Shown: positions 11,965 to 23,257, counted from the first letter of the stretch. The stretch: 64,000 bases of DNA from Omphiscola glabra (GCA_964017045.1 OZ024796.1:23251010-23315009); one strand, 5' to 3'. Numbers and translations: made by a program. The notes: generated from the letters alone by a model not told the origin.

Positions 11965-12151
11965 CAGCTTTTCTCAACCTGTGGTTCACAACCCCTTTGG
12001 GGCCGACGGCCCTTACAAAGGGATCGCTTAAGACCATAGGAGATCAAATATTTATGAAGTAGAAACGAAAATAATTTTATGGTTTGGGGGTCACCACAGC
12101 ATGAGGAACTCTATCAAAGGGTCGCGGCATTAGTAAGGTTGAGGACCACTG
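11965..12151. mobile_element. hAT-type MITE with intact target duplication
   Basis: A 187-bp element beginning CAGCTTTTCTCAACCTG and ending GGTTGAGGACCACTG. It is flanked by a perfect 8-bp duplication GTGTAATT at 11957-11964 and 12152-12159. It has the same family and internal orientation as the 234-430 copy, including the ACCCCTTTGGGG block and the final GGGTCGCGGCATTAG. Confidence 0.93.
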
Positions 12152-12159
12152 GTGTAATT

Positions 12160-12714
12160 GAACAAATAATTTTAGGCTTACTCTTCCAAGGTTTTGGAAC
12201 CACTCGACTGAACCGTAAGTAAATATCGGCATTTCTTCCAAACCGTTTATGACTTTAACAGTGCGGTCATACACCCGGACGCATTACAAACTGTTTGAAC
12301 GTGCGATGTGCGCTCTTGGCTCGCACTTATCTCATGCCTCCACCCACCGCAGGATGACGGGGTGAACAGGAATAATCTGACGTAAGTTATTTCAATATGT
12401 TCTACCAGCACCATGTCAGTAAGCCACGGTTACCAACCCTTACGTGACTCAAGTGGGTCGGGCGTCAAAATCTGGTTTACACTATGGGGAGGAAAAAAAA
12501 GTGTGTTTGGGGGAAAAAATGGGGGGGGGGGCGTATTTTCATCACAATTTTCTCTTTAGTGTAAAAAAAAATCCGGTCTTCTGACTTTCCATTCCCACGA
12601 TGGTGACTGTAGGTAAAGGTGAGGCAAGCGCTAATTTTAGTGAGAGAGAAGACGGTATTACTGGCAGGAGGAGCTAAGTAAAGGTTAGTAGTTCAAGAGG
12701 GCAGATAATTCGTG
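12160..12714. other. Intergenic DNA, no gene seen
   Basis: Contains a G-rich run at about 12521-12531 and short A runs. The word CACGGTTACCAACCCTTAC near 12427 may be another decayed hAT end but has no partner. Confidence 0.45.
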
Positions 12715-12910
12715 ATAGAGGGAGAGAGAGAAAGAGAGAGAGATAACTATACGAACGAAGGAAAGGTGAGAGAGTGAGAGAGATAGCTATGCGAAAGATT
12801 GAGATATAATGTTAGTGAGGGGGGAAGGTGTGAGAGAGACAACTATGCGAATGAGGGAGAGAGTGAAAAATATATCTATGAGAAAAAGTGAGAGAGTGTT
12901 TGGAAAAGCG
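12715..12910. repeat. GA-rich low-complexity tract
   Basis: Purine-rich (GAGA)n-like sequence with irregular inserts. It gives an arginine/glutamate-rich frame at 12809-12997 that is not considered coding. Confidence 0.8.
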
Positions 12911-13094
12911 CAGAACGTAAGAGAGGAAAACATACAGGAAATAAAAGAAGAATGGTTCGTATTTAGGAAGGAATATTTTGAGGAGACAAGAGACTAGGTC
13001 CGCATCTTAAGTTCTGGGGATATTTCTAAGAGGAAGAGGAAACAAGGAGTGAATTAACTCATGCATAGACAGAATACGCAAGCATAGGGGAGGT

Positions 13095-13385
13095 GGGGAT
13101 GAATGGATGATTAGAGTGATATAGTAGATCGGAATGAGATGGTAAGTTATAGTGAGACGGTAAGTTATAGTGAGATGTTAAATTAGAATTAGATGGTAAG
13201 TTAGAGTGACAAGGTAAATTACAGTGAGATGGTAAATTAGAGTGAGGTGGTAAGTTACAGTGAGATGGTAAGTTATAATGAGATGGTAAATAGTGAGGTT
13301 GTAAGTTAGAATGAGATGGAAAGCTAGAGTGAGATGGTAAGTCAGCGTTAGGTGGTTAGTTAGAGCGAAATGGCAAGTTAGGGAG
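13095..13385. repeat. 18-bp degenerate minisatellite
   Basis: About fifteen copies of a unit with core GAGATGGTAAGTTAGAGT. Each unit carries the string GGTAAGT, which matches a 5' splice-donor consensus on the plus strand, so the array is a run of donor-like words. Confidence 0.85.
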
Positions 13386-13547
13386 ACGAAAGGTGAGGGG
13401 GGGGCGGCATAAACTGATAAAGGTACGAATTTGTGATACACTCACGCACACACATAGAGGGAGAGGGGAGGAAGGCGTTGAGAGAGAGAGAGAGAAAGAG
13501 AAAGCAGATAAAGAATTAATCAATACTAGGAGTTTGATGTTCTAACT

Positions 13548-14044
13548 CAGTGATTACCAAAGTGATCTATATTGACCCCCAGGGGTCGACGACAACTTGC
13601 AAGGGGTCCATGTCAGCGAAAAAAAATTTGGGTTCCATGAAATGAAAATGGGGTCAATGATAGTGGATCTCATGTAAGCAGGTCGTGACTTCTATATTGG
13701 CATTCCATGAATGGAATAATCCACATACACAGATTAGTACCTATTTACTTACATAATATTACCTTATAATATAAAGATATATATCTTCCTACATAAATTA
13801 TAAAAGCGTAAATGTTCATGAAACGTGACGAAGAATCATATTAAAATTTAAGTTATTAGGTATATTTTCTGATATATGAATATAAATTAAAAAATTTCAA
13901 AGTGAGTAGCACTATACCGGCTGTCTAAAATACATTTGAAGCTAATGAATTTGCAAAAAATCAATATCAGGTAAGCAGGGGGTCTACCAAAAACCGAAAA
14001 ACAAGGCAAGGGGTCTATGAAACAAAAAAGTTTGGGGACCTCTG
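13548..14044. mobile_element. hAT-type element, 497 bp, with intact target duplication
   Basis: Begins CAGTGATTACCAAAGTG and ends in TTTGGGGACCTCTG. It is flanked by a perfect 8-bp duplication TTCTAACT at 13540-13547 and 14045-14052. The interior is AT-rich and non-coding, so it is non-autonomous. It is longer than the 190-bp MITEs and from a different subfamily. Confidence 0.92.
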
Positions 14045-14278
14045 TTCTAACTAAAGTGACTATTCAACTAGTCCCAAGGGAAAAACCCTCTATCCTCCTG
14101 ATTTAGTAGCTTGTAAAAGCCAAGGTCTAGAATGGCTTTAGAACAGATAAATAGTTCTTAAATGTTTAATTTCACTTTAGAATTATTTTTTTTTTCATAT
14201 TACTTGCATTCAGTGAAAACTTCCATTCGCGTGTTTCGTGAAATTCCTCAAGATTTCTTTTAAAAGAATATATATTAC

Positions 14279-16295
14279 ACTAGATATAGCCCGCCAAACA
14301 TTGGCGAAAGCAATGTGTCAACTTCCCATTTACTTAAGTTACTTGACAAAACATGAACTCAGTAACGCACATTTAAGAATCCCAATTTGTGCTACACCAC
14401 TTCCTCCATGCCACGTCACAGCACACTTTTTATTTCACGCCCATGAACTATATTTAATATCCTGATGTCCCAACCACTTTTAAACCGAATATTTTTTTAC
14501 ACCATACTTAAATTGAGACGATTTCATTTTCCGAAAAGAAAATATTACGCGCCAAACGAAGTTGCGTTATTGGAAAAAAAAATCATTTAGCGTAGTTATC
14601 CAGGAATTATATTTCGCGCTAGTGAACCTTACTTTCTTTCAAACATTTAGAATTATTTGTAATATACTCCCAATACCAAATACGCTGAATAGGTAGCAAC
14701 CAGCTTGTTAGGAGGCATGGGAAAGGTCCGACAACTGCGTCCTTTGCAAACGACAACTGGCACGGCTACCACGGATGCCAAGAGTGCCTAGGCCTTGAAT
14801 AAGCACTTTGCAGGGATTAACAGGAAGCAGAAGGAGTCCAGAGAGAGCCGGAACCTTAACCGTCTTCGGAAACATGGAGAAGTAGCCCAACAGTGGGGAC
14901 CACATGCCGAGATATTCACTGCCCCTTAGACTATGGTTGAGTTGCAAACCGCCATTGACAAGTGCAACGCCGCCAAGGCACCAGGTCCGGATAAGATCTG
15001 TTACGAAATGATCAAAAACCTTGGCCCAATAGCAAAGGCAAAGCTATTCCCTATTCCCAAAGAAGGGAAAAAACTCGATCAACCGAATGGCTATCGCCCA
15101 ATCTCCCTGACATTGTGTTTGGGGAAGGTAGCTGAGAGAATGGTTAATCAGAGGATCTACTGGTACCTGGATAATACCGGTAGCCTCAGTCCAATACAGG
15201 CGGGTTTCCGCAAGGGAATACAGCCTGTAGACCAAGTGCTCCGTCTTCTCCAGTCCATCACGGATGGGCTCCAGAAAAAGTGGCATACAGGTCGTGGAGC
15301 TGGAAAGGACAGTCGATCTGCCCCAAAATAGAGAACGGCTGACCCCAATCCCAGTTATTCCGCCGTACGAGGAACCCTCACGTCCCTCCATACATTTGGC
15401 TTTGACCGATGCAGCAGTGACAAAACGGAGCCCTGAGCATGTTCAGAGAGCGGCCGCCCTTGAAACCATGTATCTCTACTCCAAAGTATACCTGAGAAAG
15501 TGTTCACGGACGGATCGTCCAACCTGAGAGAAAGTACTGCTGGGTAAAGTGCGCTCATACTATACCAGGGGGGGGGGTGTCACAAAGTCAAGAACTCTCG
15601 GGACCCTGTGGGACTACAGCATCAAACTTTGATGCCGAGCTTGAGGCTATACACAGGGCCTTGGAGAGCGTGTACCACACACTGAGAGAAATCGACCTTG
15701 CGGTGCCCGATGTGGTCGTGTTCTCGAGATCTTGGGAAAGATGCAGGGTACCACTCACTTAGTTGACGTCATCATTGATGACGTGTGCAAAATCGGCGAA
15801 TTAGGAAGCAAGGTAACAGTTCAATGCCACGACGACATCAGTGGAAATGTGAAAGCGGACATTCTTGCGAAAACCGGGGCTGCTTGGCCTCAGCCAGAAG
15901 TACAAATTACTGGTTTGGGAATAAAGAACTGGCTAGCAGAGAATTTCAGAAAGAAGTGGTACAGGCAGTGGGCAGACAATACGACCGCTAGATGCGTCTA
16001 TTCAAACTTGCAGACAAGACACATGGTGGGGCTTAGGCTAGTGACCCGGAGACTCTGTCGCATCTGTTGACCGAATGTACTTCACTAGATCTCCGGGGGA
16101 AGCCAGGGCGTTTGGGGGAACCCTACGTCATGAAAATGTTGTATGGCTCAGCTCAGCAGATGGAGCTGGTTGCCAATTTACTAGCCGGGATCAAAAGAGA
16201 GTAATCTCAGACCTTCACCAGAATATGTGTGTTACTTAGTTAGGAAGCAGCCGGAAATGGAAGCAGTCAACGAGTCACACCAGAAGCGTAATAAA
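14279..16295 (-). mobile_element. Repeat family X, copy 2, interrupted by a retrotransposon fragment
   Basis: The reverse complement of 14279-14700 matches 4637-5076, and the reverse complement of about 16220-16295 matches 4408-4465. Between them lies a non-LTR RT/RNase H fragment that copy 1 lacks. The junctions carry similar words, CTTGTTAGGAGGC at about 14704 and TAGTTAGGAAGC at about 16230. This could be an imperfect target duplication or the remains of two repeat units. Copies 1 and 2 are inverted relative to each other, about 10 kb apart. Confidence 0.7.
14760..16204 (+). pseudogene. Non-LTR retrotransposon RT/RNase H, degenerate
   Basis: Fragments of a non-LTR reverse transcriptase followed by an RNase H domain. 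In order: a pre-RT stretch (ALNKHFAGIN) ending in an in-frame TAG at 14927-14929; an RT stretch at 14933-15328 with KAPGPDK and PNGYRPISLT; linker sequence at about 15289-15490; RNase H beginning TDGS at 15506-15517, with DAELEAI near 15630 and NVKAD near 15850; and a C-terminal tail with HLLTEC, stopping at 16202-16204. RT has lost an internal block before PIPKEG and everything after about 15280, including the catalytic FADD motif. Several frameshifts and stops split the rest, and the middle RNase H acidic residue is lost in a small deletion near 15727. It is dead. RT plus downstream RNase H suits the I/Jockey-type superclade; the exact clade is inference. Confidence 0.9.
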
Positions 16296-16456
16296 TATAA
16301 GAGATAAACATATTTATTTCTATAGCTTGTCAACGACTTTTACGACGAGGTCTTTTAAGAATCACTGGTCTAGATTTCGATTTTAAACATTCGACGCTGG
16401 CAGTGGTAAGGATATCACAGCGGATATATGGTGAGGTGTCAATGGCTTTGTATTTT
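16296..16456. other. Short unique spacer
   Basis: Unique sequence between family X copy 2 and the 24-bp array. No feature was recognised. Confidence 0.4.
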
Positions 16457-16702
16457 CATTAACCGAATACTTAAAAAGTGCATTAACCAAATACTTAAAA
16501 AGTGCATTAACCGAATACTTAAAAATTGCATTAACCGAATACTTAAAAAGTGCATTAAGCAAATACTTAAAAAGTGCATTAACCGAATACTTAAAAAGTG
16601 CATTAGCCGAATACTTAAAAAGTGCATTAAGCAAATACTTAAAAAGTGCATTAACCGAATACTTAAAAAGTGCATTAGCCGAATACTTAAAAAGTGCATT
16701 AG
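16457..16702. repeat. 24-bp minisatellite
   Basis: About ten copies of a 24-bp unit with core ACCGAATACTTAAAAAGTGC. Variants ACCGAA, AGCAAA and GCCGAA recur in an ordered pattern, suggesting duplication of multi-unit blocks. The overlapping frames on both strands are artefacts. Confidence 0.95.
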
Positions 16703-17258
16703 CTGCCTTAGACGCATAACCTACAAAAAATACATAACAAAAAAATGACTTTTAAGGAAAAGAACACTATTGTAAATCGAATACTGCCTGTGCCTTGTCG
16801 ACGGTTCATAGCTTTGCGTCTTTTAACGATACCTTCAGAGTTGTGTATAGACAGTGTAGCGATGCTATTGCTGTTTTTCAACATTTCTTTTAAGTATGAG
16901 AGCCATCTTTGTGAGCGCTGTAACCCCCCCCCCCCCCCCCACAGACATGAGGTGGAATCGACAATGTTAGGTTCTTCTTAACCAAATGATCAACAACAGC
17001 TTGTTTGGTTTGCGGGCGCACGCGGGACTCTTCTCAAAGTCATTTCAGCTTATATTTTGAGGATTCGCTTATTATACAGTGCAGATGTTAACTTATAAAA
17101 TGACTCGCGACGTAATCTTCCCGAACGAGACTATAAATATCATGTTAAAGGTATTTCATGGTTTGGGAGTGTGGATTGTGACCTTGAAGAGTTCACGCCA
17201 TTATCTAGGAATTAACGTCCTTGTTTCCAAATTTCCGGAAATACATCAGCCTTCTTCA
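16703..17258. other. Intergenic DNA, no gene seen
   Basis: Contains a C run at 16924-16940. Short frames at 16745-16981 and 17079-17291 lack motifs. Confidence 0.5.
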
Positions 17259-17345
17259 TCAGGGCCCTGGAGAGCGTGTACCACACACTGAGAGAAATCG
17301 AGCTTGCGGGGCTCGATGTGGTCGTGTTCCTCGGACTCAAGATCT
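17259..17345 (+). pseudogene. Second fragment of the same RNase H coding sequence
   Basis: About 85 bp closely matching 15654-15740 of the retrotransposon pseudogene, from CAGGGCC through GTGGTCGTGTTC. It retains the sequence for SDSRSA, which is deleted in the first copy, although a one-base insertion breaks the frame. It therefore descends independently from a more intact element. It runs directly into a tandem array. Confidence 0.88.
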
Positions 17346-17472
17346 GCTAGAATCCAGGGCTACCTTTATGTCTTTTGCTGAATCCAGGGCTACCTTACTT
17401 CTTTTGCTAGAATCCAGGGCTAAATTTATGTCTTTTGCTGAATCCAGGGCTACCTTTATGTCTTTTGCTAAC
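17345..17472. repeat. 31-bp tandem array seeded from RNase H sequence
   Basis: Four copies of a unit containing GAATCCAGGGCTACC followed by TTTATGTCTTTTGC. The first copy is continuous with the RNase H fragment, where the corresponding parental sequence at about 15735-15755 reads GGAAAGATGCAGGGTACCAC. The repeat unit therefore appears to include retrotransposon coding sequence. Confidence 0.8.
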
Positions 17473-17726
17473 GAATGCACTGCAAAGAGCGATTGTGATT
17501 TTTTTTGTAGGTATTTTAGGCGTAGTTCAGAGCTGGAGATCCGAGCTCCTGGAGCAGGCCTTTTTGCTGGAGCTGGTAAAATATCTTACCGCGTTGAGCT
17601 GCAAAATTTAAAAACTATTTTTTTTAAAATAAATAAAACATTAATTTGCAATGTGTAATTTTAAAATTAATTTATTAAAATTGATGCCCGCCCAGTTATG
17701 TTGCCCCCAATTTTTTTACCAGACAT

Positions 17727-18082
17727 GTGGCCCAACTCTTCTATCAGCTATATTGCCCCACTCTTCTATGAGCTATATTGCCACACTCTTCTACCAGCTA
17801 TCTCGCCCCATTCTTCTACCAGCTATCTTGTCCCATTCTTCTACCAGCTATCTTGTCCAATTCTTCTACCAGCTATCTTGTCCAATTCTTCTACCAGCTA
17901 TCTTGTCCAATTCTTCTACCAGCTATCTTGTCCAATTCTTCTACCAGCTATCTTGTCCAATTCTTCTACCAGCTATCTTGTCCAATTCTTCTACCAGCTA
18001 TCTTGACCCACTCTTCTACCATCTATCTTGCCCCACTCTTCTACCAGCTATCTTGCCCCACTCTTCTACCAGCTATTTTGCC
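17727..18082. repeat. 25-bp minisatellite
   Basis: About fourteen copies of a 25-bp unit with core CAATTCTTCTACCAGCTATC. The central six copies are nearly identical and both edges are more diverged. Frames of 102-154 codons in all three plus frames are artefacts. Confidence 0.95.
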
Positions 18083-18375
18083 GCCACTTCTCTACTTGCT
18101 GTTTCTTGTACATGATTTTCTAAGCCGTTTTAATAAAATTGGTAAGTGAAAAAACAACATATATTTCTTTAATTACCCCTTAAGGTGGCGCTCATCAAAA
18201 AAGTCTGCTCAAGATCCCTGGGCACCACGACACACAGGTTGGGAACCTCTGGTCTGCTTGATTATTATTAAAGTGCTCCCCAATTATTTGGCCAAATTAA
18301 ACATAAAAATAAATATGTATTATAAAAGAAAATTCTGAGTAATAGTGCAAAGGCGTTCATGTAATTAATTATAAT
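18083..18375. other. AT-rich spacer with a hAT-like right end
   Basis: The word CAGGTTGGGAACCTCTGG at 18235-18252 resembles the right end of a hAT-type MITE. No left end was found, so it is scored only as a relic. Confidence 0.4.
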
Positions 18376-18730
18376 TGTGTGATGGTGTTATGGACAATGT
18401 GATGGTGTTATGGACAATGTGATGGTGTTATGGACAATGTGATGGTGTTATGGACCATGTGATGGTGTTATGGACCATGTGATGGTGTTATGGACCATGT
18501 GATGGTGTTATGGACCATGTAATGGTGTTATGGACCATGCAATGGTGTTATGGACCATGTGATGGTGTTATGGACAGTATGATGGTGTTATGGACAATGT
18601 GATGGTGTTATGGACCATGTGATGGTGTTATGGACCATGTGATGGTGTTATGGAGAATGTGATGGTGTTATGGACCATGTGATGGTTTTATGGACAATGT
18701 GATGGTGTTATGTACAATGTGATGGTGTTT
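18376..18730. repeat. 20-bp minisatellite
   Basis: About eighteen copies of GATGGTGTTATGGACCATGT, with ACAATGT and ACCATGT variants. Degenerate copies continue to about 18865. The 20-bp period opens no long frame. Confidence 0.95.
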
Positions 18731-18865
18731 GTGGTTAATGGGATTGCGTTCTGGTAAATGTGATATGGCAAATGGTTAATTTTAGTGTATTATAGTAAAT
18801 GTGATGGTATTATAACAAAGGTATGGTGTTGTGTTAATGTAATGATATTATGGTAAGTGTGATGA

Positions 18866-19251
18866 AGGTCGTCACCACCATAGAGGAAATTGTTCAAATA
18901 AACATAAACGTTTACAAGCAAATGAGTGCACCACCAATTGTATTCCTCCGCTTTAGTATTATTTAGAGAGTAGAGTCGAGGCTGCAAATGTGTTAAGGGT
19001 TAATTGATCATTTCTACAATAGGGCACTCAAGAAAACTATCATCATTTCTACAATAGGGCACTCAATAGGGCACTCAATAGGGCACTCAAGAAAACTATC
19101 TGATCTTTTAAAATCCTTTAATATTAACTTCGCTTTTGTTCGTGTGTTTCTGTAATTAACGACCAAAAAAAATATCTTCGGACGGCTAATTGACCCACTT
19201 CCCGTCATCATATTGAGCTGCAACTTGGCACATGAGGATCATAGAAATATC
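18866..19251. other. Spacer with a short local duplication
   Basis: Contains repeated words ATTTCTACAATAGGGCACTC and AGAAAACTATC between about 19010 and 19100. Otherwise unique and non-coding. Confidence 0.5.
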
Positions 19252-19545
19252 ACAAGTACGCTTGGTGCGTAATACTTTCTTTTGTTTTTACGGGGAAAAT
19301 TTTGTGTCATAAAAAGTACGGTGTCAAAACTGATGGGACATTAGGACATTCTTATAGATCAGGGGTGTGAAAACAAATGTGCGGTTGAAATCATTGGGGG
19401 GGGGGGGGGTTTGAAAGAAATTGGATACAATGATTTCCTAAGAACTGTAGCCATCGCTAAGTCGCACAAAGATACATATACGTAATTATACAAAAGACTT
19501 TGTTTTTAAGGGTTGTTTAATTTCATTAAATTCAACGAGTGGAGT
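19252..19545 (+). mobile_element. Repeat family X-related copy, partial
   Basis: Shares GTACGCTTGGTGCGTAATAC with family X copy 1 (GCGTTTGGGGCGTAATAT at 4794) and the following GATGGGACAT and GGGGTGTGAAAA landmarks. It also shares the tail word ACTTTGTTTTTAAGGGTTGT with 29530 and 43600. It is diverged and carries a G run at 19396-19409. It lies directly beside the 33-bp array. Confidence 0.65.
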
Positions 19546-19569
19546 TAATTCTTGAGACGCGACGTCAAT

Positions 19570-20582
19570 GTACGCCATGAGGCATGATCATTGGGGATTG
19601 ATTTACGCCCAGAGACATGATCATTGGGGATTGATGTACGCCCATAGACATGATCATTGGGGATTGATGTACGCCCAGAGACATGATCATTGGGGATTGA
19701 TGTACGCCCATAGACATGATCATTGGGGATTGATGTACGCCCAGAGACATGATCATTGGGGATTGATGTACGCCCAGAGACATGATCATTGGGGATTGAT
19801 GTACGCCCAGAGACATGATCATTGGGGATTGATGTACGCCCTTAGACATGATCATTAGGGATTGATGTACGCCCAGAGACATGATCATTAGGGATTGATG
19901 TACGCCCAGAGGCATGATCATTGGGGATTGATGTACGCCCAGAGACATGATCATTGGGGATTGATGTACGCCCAGAGACATGATCATTGGGGATTGATGT
20001 ACGCCCAGAGGCATGATCATTGGGGATTGATGTACGCCCAGAGACATGATCATTGGGGATTGATGTACGCCCAGAGACATGATCATTGGGGATTGATGTG
20101 CGCCCAGAGACATGATCATTGGGGATTGATGTACGCCCATAGACATGATCATTGGGGATTGATGTACGCCCAGAGGCATGATCATTGGGGATTGATGTAC
20201 GCCCATAGACATGATCATTGGGGATTGATGTACGCCCAGAGACATGATCATTAGGGATTGATGTACGCCCAGAGGCATGATCATTGGGGATTGATGTACG
20301 CCCATAGACATGATCATTGGGGATTGATGTACGCCCATAGACATGATCATTGGGGATTGATGTACGCCCATAGACATGATCATTGGGGATTGATGTACGC
20401 CCATAGACATGATCATTGGGGATTGATGTACGCCCAGAGACATGATCATTAGGGATTGATGTACGCCCAGAGGCATGATCATTGGGGATTGATGTACGCC
20501 CAGATTAGGGATTGATGTAAGCCCAGAGGCATGATCATTAGGGATTGATGTACGCCCAGAGGCATGATCATTAGTGATTGAT
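19570..20582. repeat. 33-bp minisatellite, about 1 kb
   Basis: About thirty copies of a 33-bp unit with core GACATGATCATTGGGGATTG and a TACGCCCA(G/T)A linker. The 33-bp period gives stop-free frames on both strands (MYAQRHDHWGL and HQSPMIMSLGV repeats, up to 305 codons). Each unit contains the palindrome TGATCA. Variant units (GGCATG, ATTAGGG) recur at spaced intervals. Confidence 0.96.
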
Positions 20583-20994
20583 GTGTCGCGATACGTAATC
20601 CATTTCCTTTACCTGCGAAGCTTATCAATTGTTAATGAAATCTATTCTTCACGGGAAATCCTTGCATTACCAATGGTCACCCTGTTACGGTGCACACCCC
20701 CCTCGGTGTCAACATTGACACACGGCATCTGTACACAATGACAAGCCAGGTAACATTGACATATGACAGACAAGTGGTAGGCAAACGGCGGCTTCGACGT
20801 CCGTAGGTGGCTGTTTGAAGGCATATGTGTGGCTCTTTTCGTTATTAAACATTTATAATTATTTCACTCATCTATAATGCAGTATAATTAAGTAATCCAA
20901 CCTTTCCAACGCCTCCCAAAATATATTTCTTTTGGAATTTAGTAATTGGCTCTTCCCTATAAAAAAAAAATAAATAAAAGATTTCCGATCCATG
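20583..20994. other. Unique sequence, no gene seen
   Basis: Mixed-composition, non-repetitive block. The 60-codon minus frame at 20642-20824 has no motif. Confidence 0.5.
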
Positions 20995-21002
20995 CAATAG
21001 CC

Positions 21003-21524
21003 CAGGAGTGGCCAGACCTGTAGCAACTGGGAGCCATTTTTAAAATTAAAAAAAATTTGAGAGCCGCATTGAAGCACTATGGTCACGACCCCACTCGCAA
21101 TGAAAAATTCCTTTTCTGATTTATTTTAAAAAATTACTTTTTATTCGAATTTAATGATTTAAACATTTCAATTGTTTTAACCCTAACCGTATGTTTCTAA
21201 CCGTATGTTGAAGAAATGTATGCGTTACAGTTACACAATTGAAGAAATATATGAGTTACAGTTACACAATAAAAAAATATTTAAATATGTAAAATTTATG
21301 AATAGAAACACACTGCATATATACTCATAATTATAGTGAACATTAATTGTTATGATTCTGCTGAGAAGCCTTTGAACTAGCAAGTTTTTTTTTTTAAACT
21401 TTCATTTATTTTTTATATTATATTTTTCAAACGAAAAGTTTTAATTTCATAAATTGTTCGCGAGCCGCATTGTGAACACAGAAGAGCCGCATGCGGCTCG
21501 CGAGCCGCGGTTTGGCCACCGTTG
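21003..21524. mobile_element. hAT-type element, 522 bp
   Basis: Begins CAGGAGTGGCCAGACC and ends, from the other strand, CAACGGTGGCCAAACC. It is flanked by CAATAGCC (20995-21002) and CAATAGAC (21525-21532), an 8-bp duplication with one mismatch. The sub-terminal repeated GAGCCGCAT and GCGAGCCGC words form internal hairpins. It is AT-rich inside and has no transposase frame. Confidence 0.88.
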
Positions 21525-21532
21525 CAATAGAC

Positions 21533-22348
21533 CCACGAATCAGGAAACAAACATGTTTATAAATATTGAGTTCTGTTCCTGATCGGGTACTTTTCAATCT
21601 TGAAATCTTCAAAAAAATATTGAGTGATATTCAGGGGGGTGAGGATCACTTTTCATTATAATAACGTTGAAGCAGACCGCCAACTTAAAGAACTAAAGAT
21701 TTTCTGCGGGATTCAGCTGGAAGTATAAAGGTTGTGCAGTCCTGATAACTTTGAGAATCACTGCTCACAACGGTGTCTGGACGAAATACGAGACCGTCTG
21801 GGTCAGGAGACGTCTGGATCTGTTCACAACTGATCACTCACTAACACTTTCCCGCCACGAAAAGTGTGTGTCTCGTTTCAAGCAATAAAGTAAAAAAATC
21901 CTTTGTTATAAACAATGTTATAGTACTCATATTTTTTAAACTGGTTTAACTAACCAAAACAATTTTCAATTGCAAAAGTAAAAGCCATGCCTTGCAAGAG
22001 TTGTCGTACTTATTTACGGCAGAGTCCCATGCTTTACACAAAACGTCTGAGTCGATAATACGTCAATGCGAGGTCGCCCTTTTTTTTTTTATTAAACCCA
22101 ATTTCACAGCCACCAAACCCCCCCCCCCCCCCAACCCCCACACGACAAAAGCCGGTCTGGATTTCCAAATAGCAATTTAAATCTCTTCACAGCAGACGTG
22201 CCGACCGAGCCAACCCGTCTCGGATCACCCAGTCCGGGCTGTCCCCAACTGAAGGCATTTTGGCCTGAACGTGTGTCTTTGATATGGATGGTCGTACAGA
22301 CAAACAGAGAGGAAGTGCAAGCATTGATTATTTCATTCAGACAATAAA
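21533..22348. other. Intergenic DNA, no gene seen
   Basis: AT-rich, with a T run at 22080-22091 and a C run at 22119-22132. Frames here have no motif. Confidence 0.5.
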
Positions 22349-22712
22349 GTGCCCATCTCTGTGCCACTACATCTGTGCTGTCTTTGCCACTATATATGTG
22401 CTGTCTTTGCCACTACATATGGGCTGTCTTTGACACTACATATGTGCTGTCTTTGCCACTACACCTGTGTTGTCTGTGCCCCTACATATGTACTGTCTTT
22501 GCCATTACATATGTGCTGTCTTTACTGCTAAATCTGTGCTGTCTGTGCCACTACATATGTGCTTTCTTTGCCACTACATCTGTTCTGTCTTTGCTGCTAA
22601 ATCGGTGGTGTCTGGGCCACTACATCGGTGGTGTCTGGGCCACTACATCTGTGCTGTCTTTGCTGATAAATCTGTGGTGTATTTGCCACTACATCTGTAC
22701 TGTCTGCGATTC
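22349..22712. repeat. 23-bp minisatellite
   Basis: About fifteen copies of a 23-bp unit with core GCCACTACATATGTGCTGTC. Copies near 22590-22680 carry GCTGATAAA or GCTGCTAAA in place of GCCACTACA. Confidence 0.92.
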
Positions 22713-23150
22713 GTCATCAGTCCACAGAAGGTGCATTATTATTTAATTTTTTTTGTTTTTCGTTAGCATAAATCAACAAAATAACAAAGTTGTGGACACC
22801 AGTCTCTGCTGTAGCGTGAAAAATTCATGTCGGGCGTCGGAATAAACAAATTGAAAAGCATTGCGCTATCTCATGAATGATGGAATCCATTTTCGCTTTT
22901 CGTGGTCAAACTTCTACGTCGGGTGATTGTATTTTTCTCCTTTAAGGTACAATTTGCATACATTTCCAGTTATTATTCCAAGTATTTTTCCAGGTATTAT
23001 TCCAGGTATTATTTAACATATCTGTGAAATGCCGTGTGCTATTGTGGTCTTCGCCATCCAAATGACTTGTTTGTTCGTTTGTTGAACATTTTGCAAGTGT
23101 GGACAAGACTAACGTTTTCCACAGCCTCTATTTCTATAACGTAATGGCGT
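22713..23150. other. Intergenic DNA, no gene seen
   Basis: Unique AT-rich sequence. A short word TTATTCCAGGTATTATT is locally repeated at about 22970-23010. Confidence 0.5.
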
Positions 23151-23257
23151 ATTTAACGGTAACTGTGAGGATGTAGTTCCATAGACTGCATGTGTATATA
23201 GTAAGGATGTATTCCCTAATCTGTATTCGTATATCGAATATTTATGCCATAGTATGT
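23150..23257. repeat. Degenerate repeat flanking the SINE pair, left part
   Basis: Diverged copies of a unit containing CATAGTCTGTATGTGTA and AAGGATGTATTCC. The same unit reappears in the same orientation at about 24228-24325, after the SINE pair. The pair may therefore have inserted into, or expanded within, this older repeat. Confidence 0.65.

Noticed and set aside
14933..16204. Active retrotransposon
   Set aside because: The RT core and catalytic motif are deleted, with several stops and frameshifts.
19565..20482. 305-codon open frame with 11-residue repeats on the minus strand
   Set aside because: It lies wholly inside the 33-bp minisatellite; both strands and several frames are open because the unit length is divisible by three.
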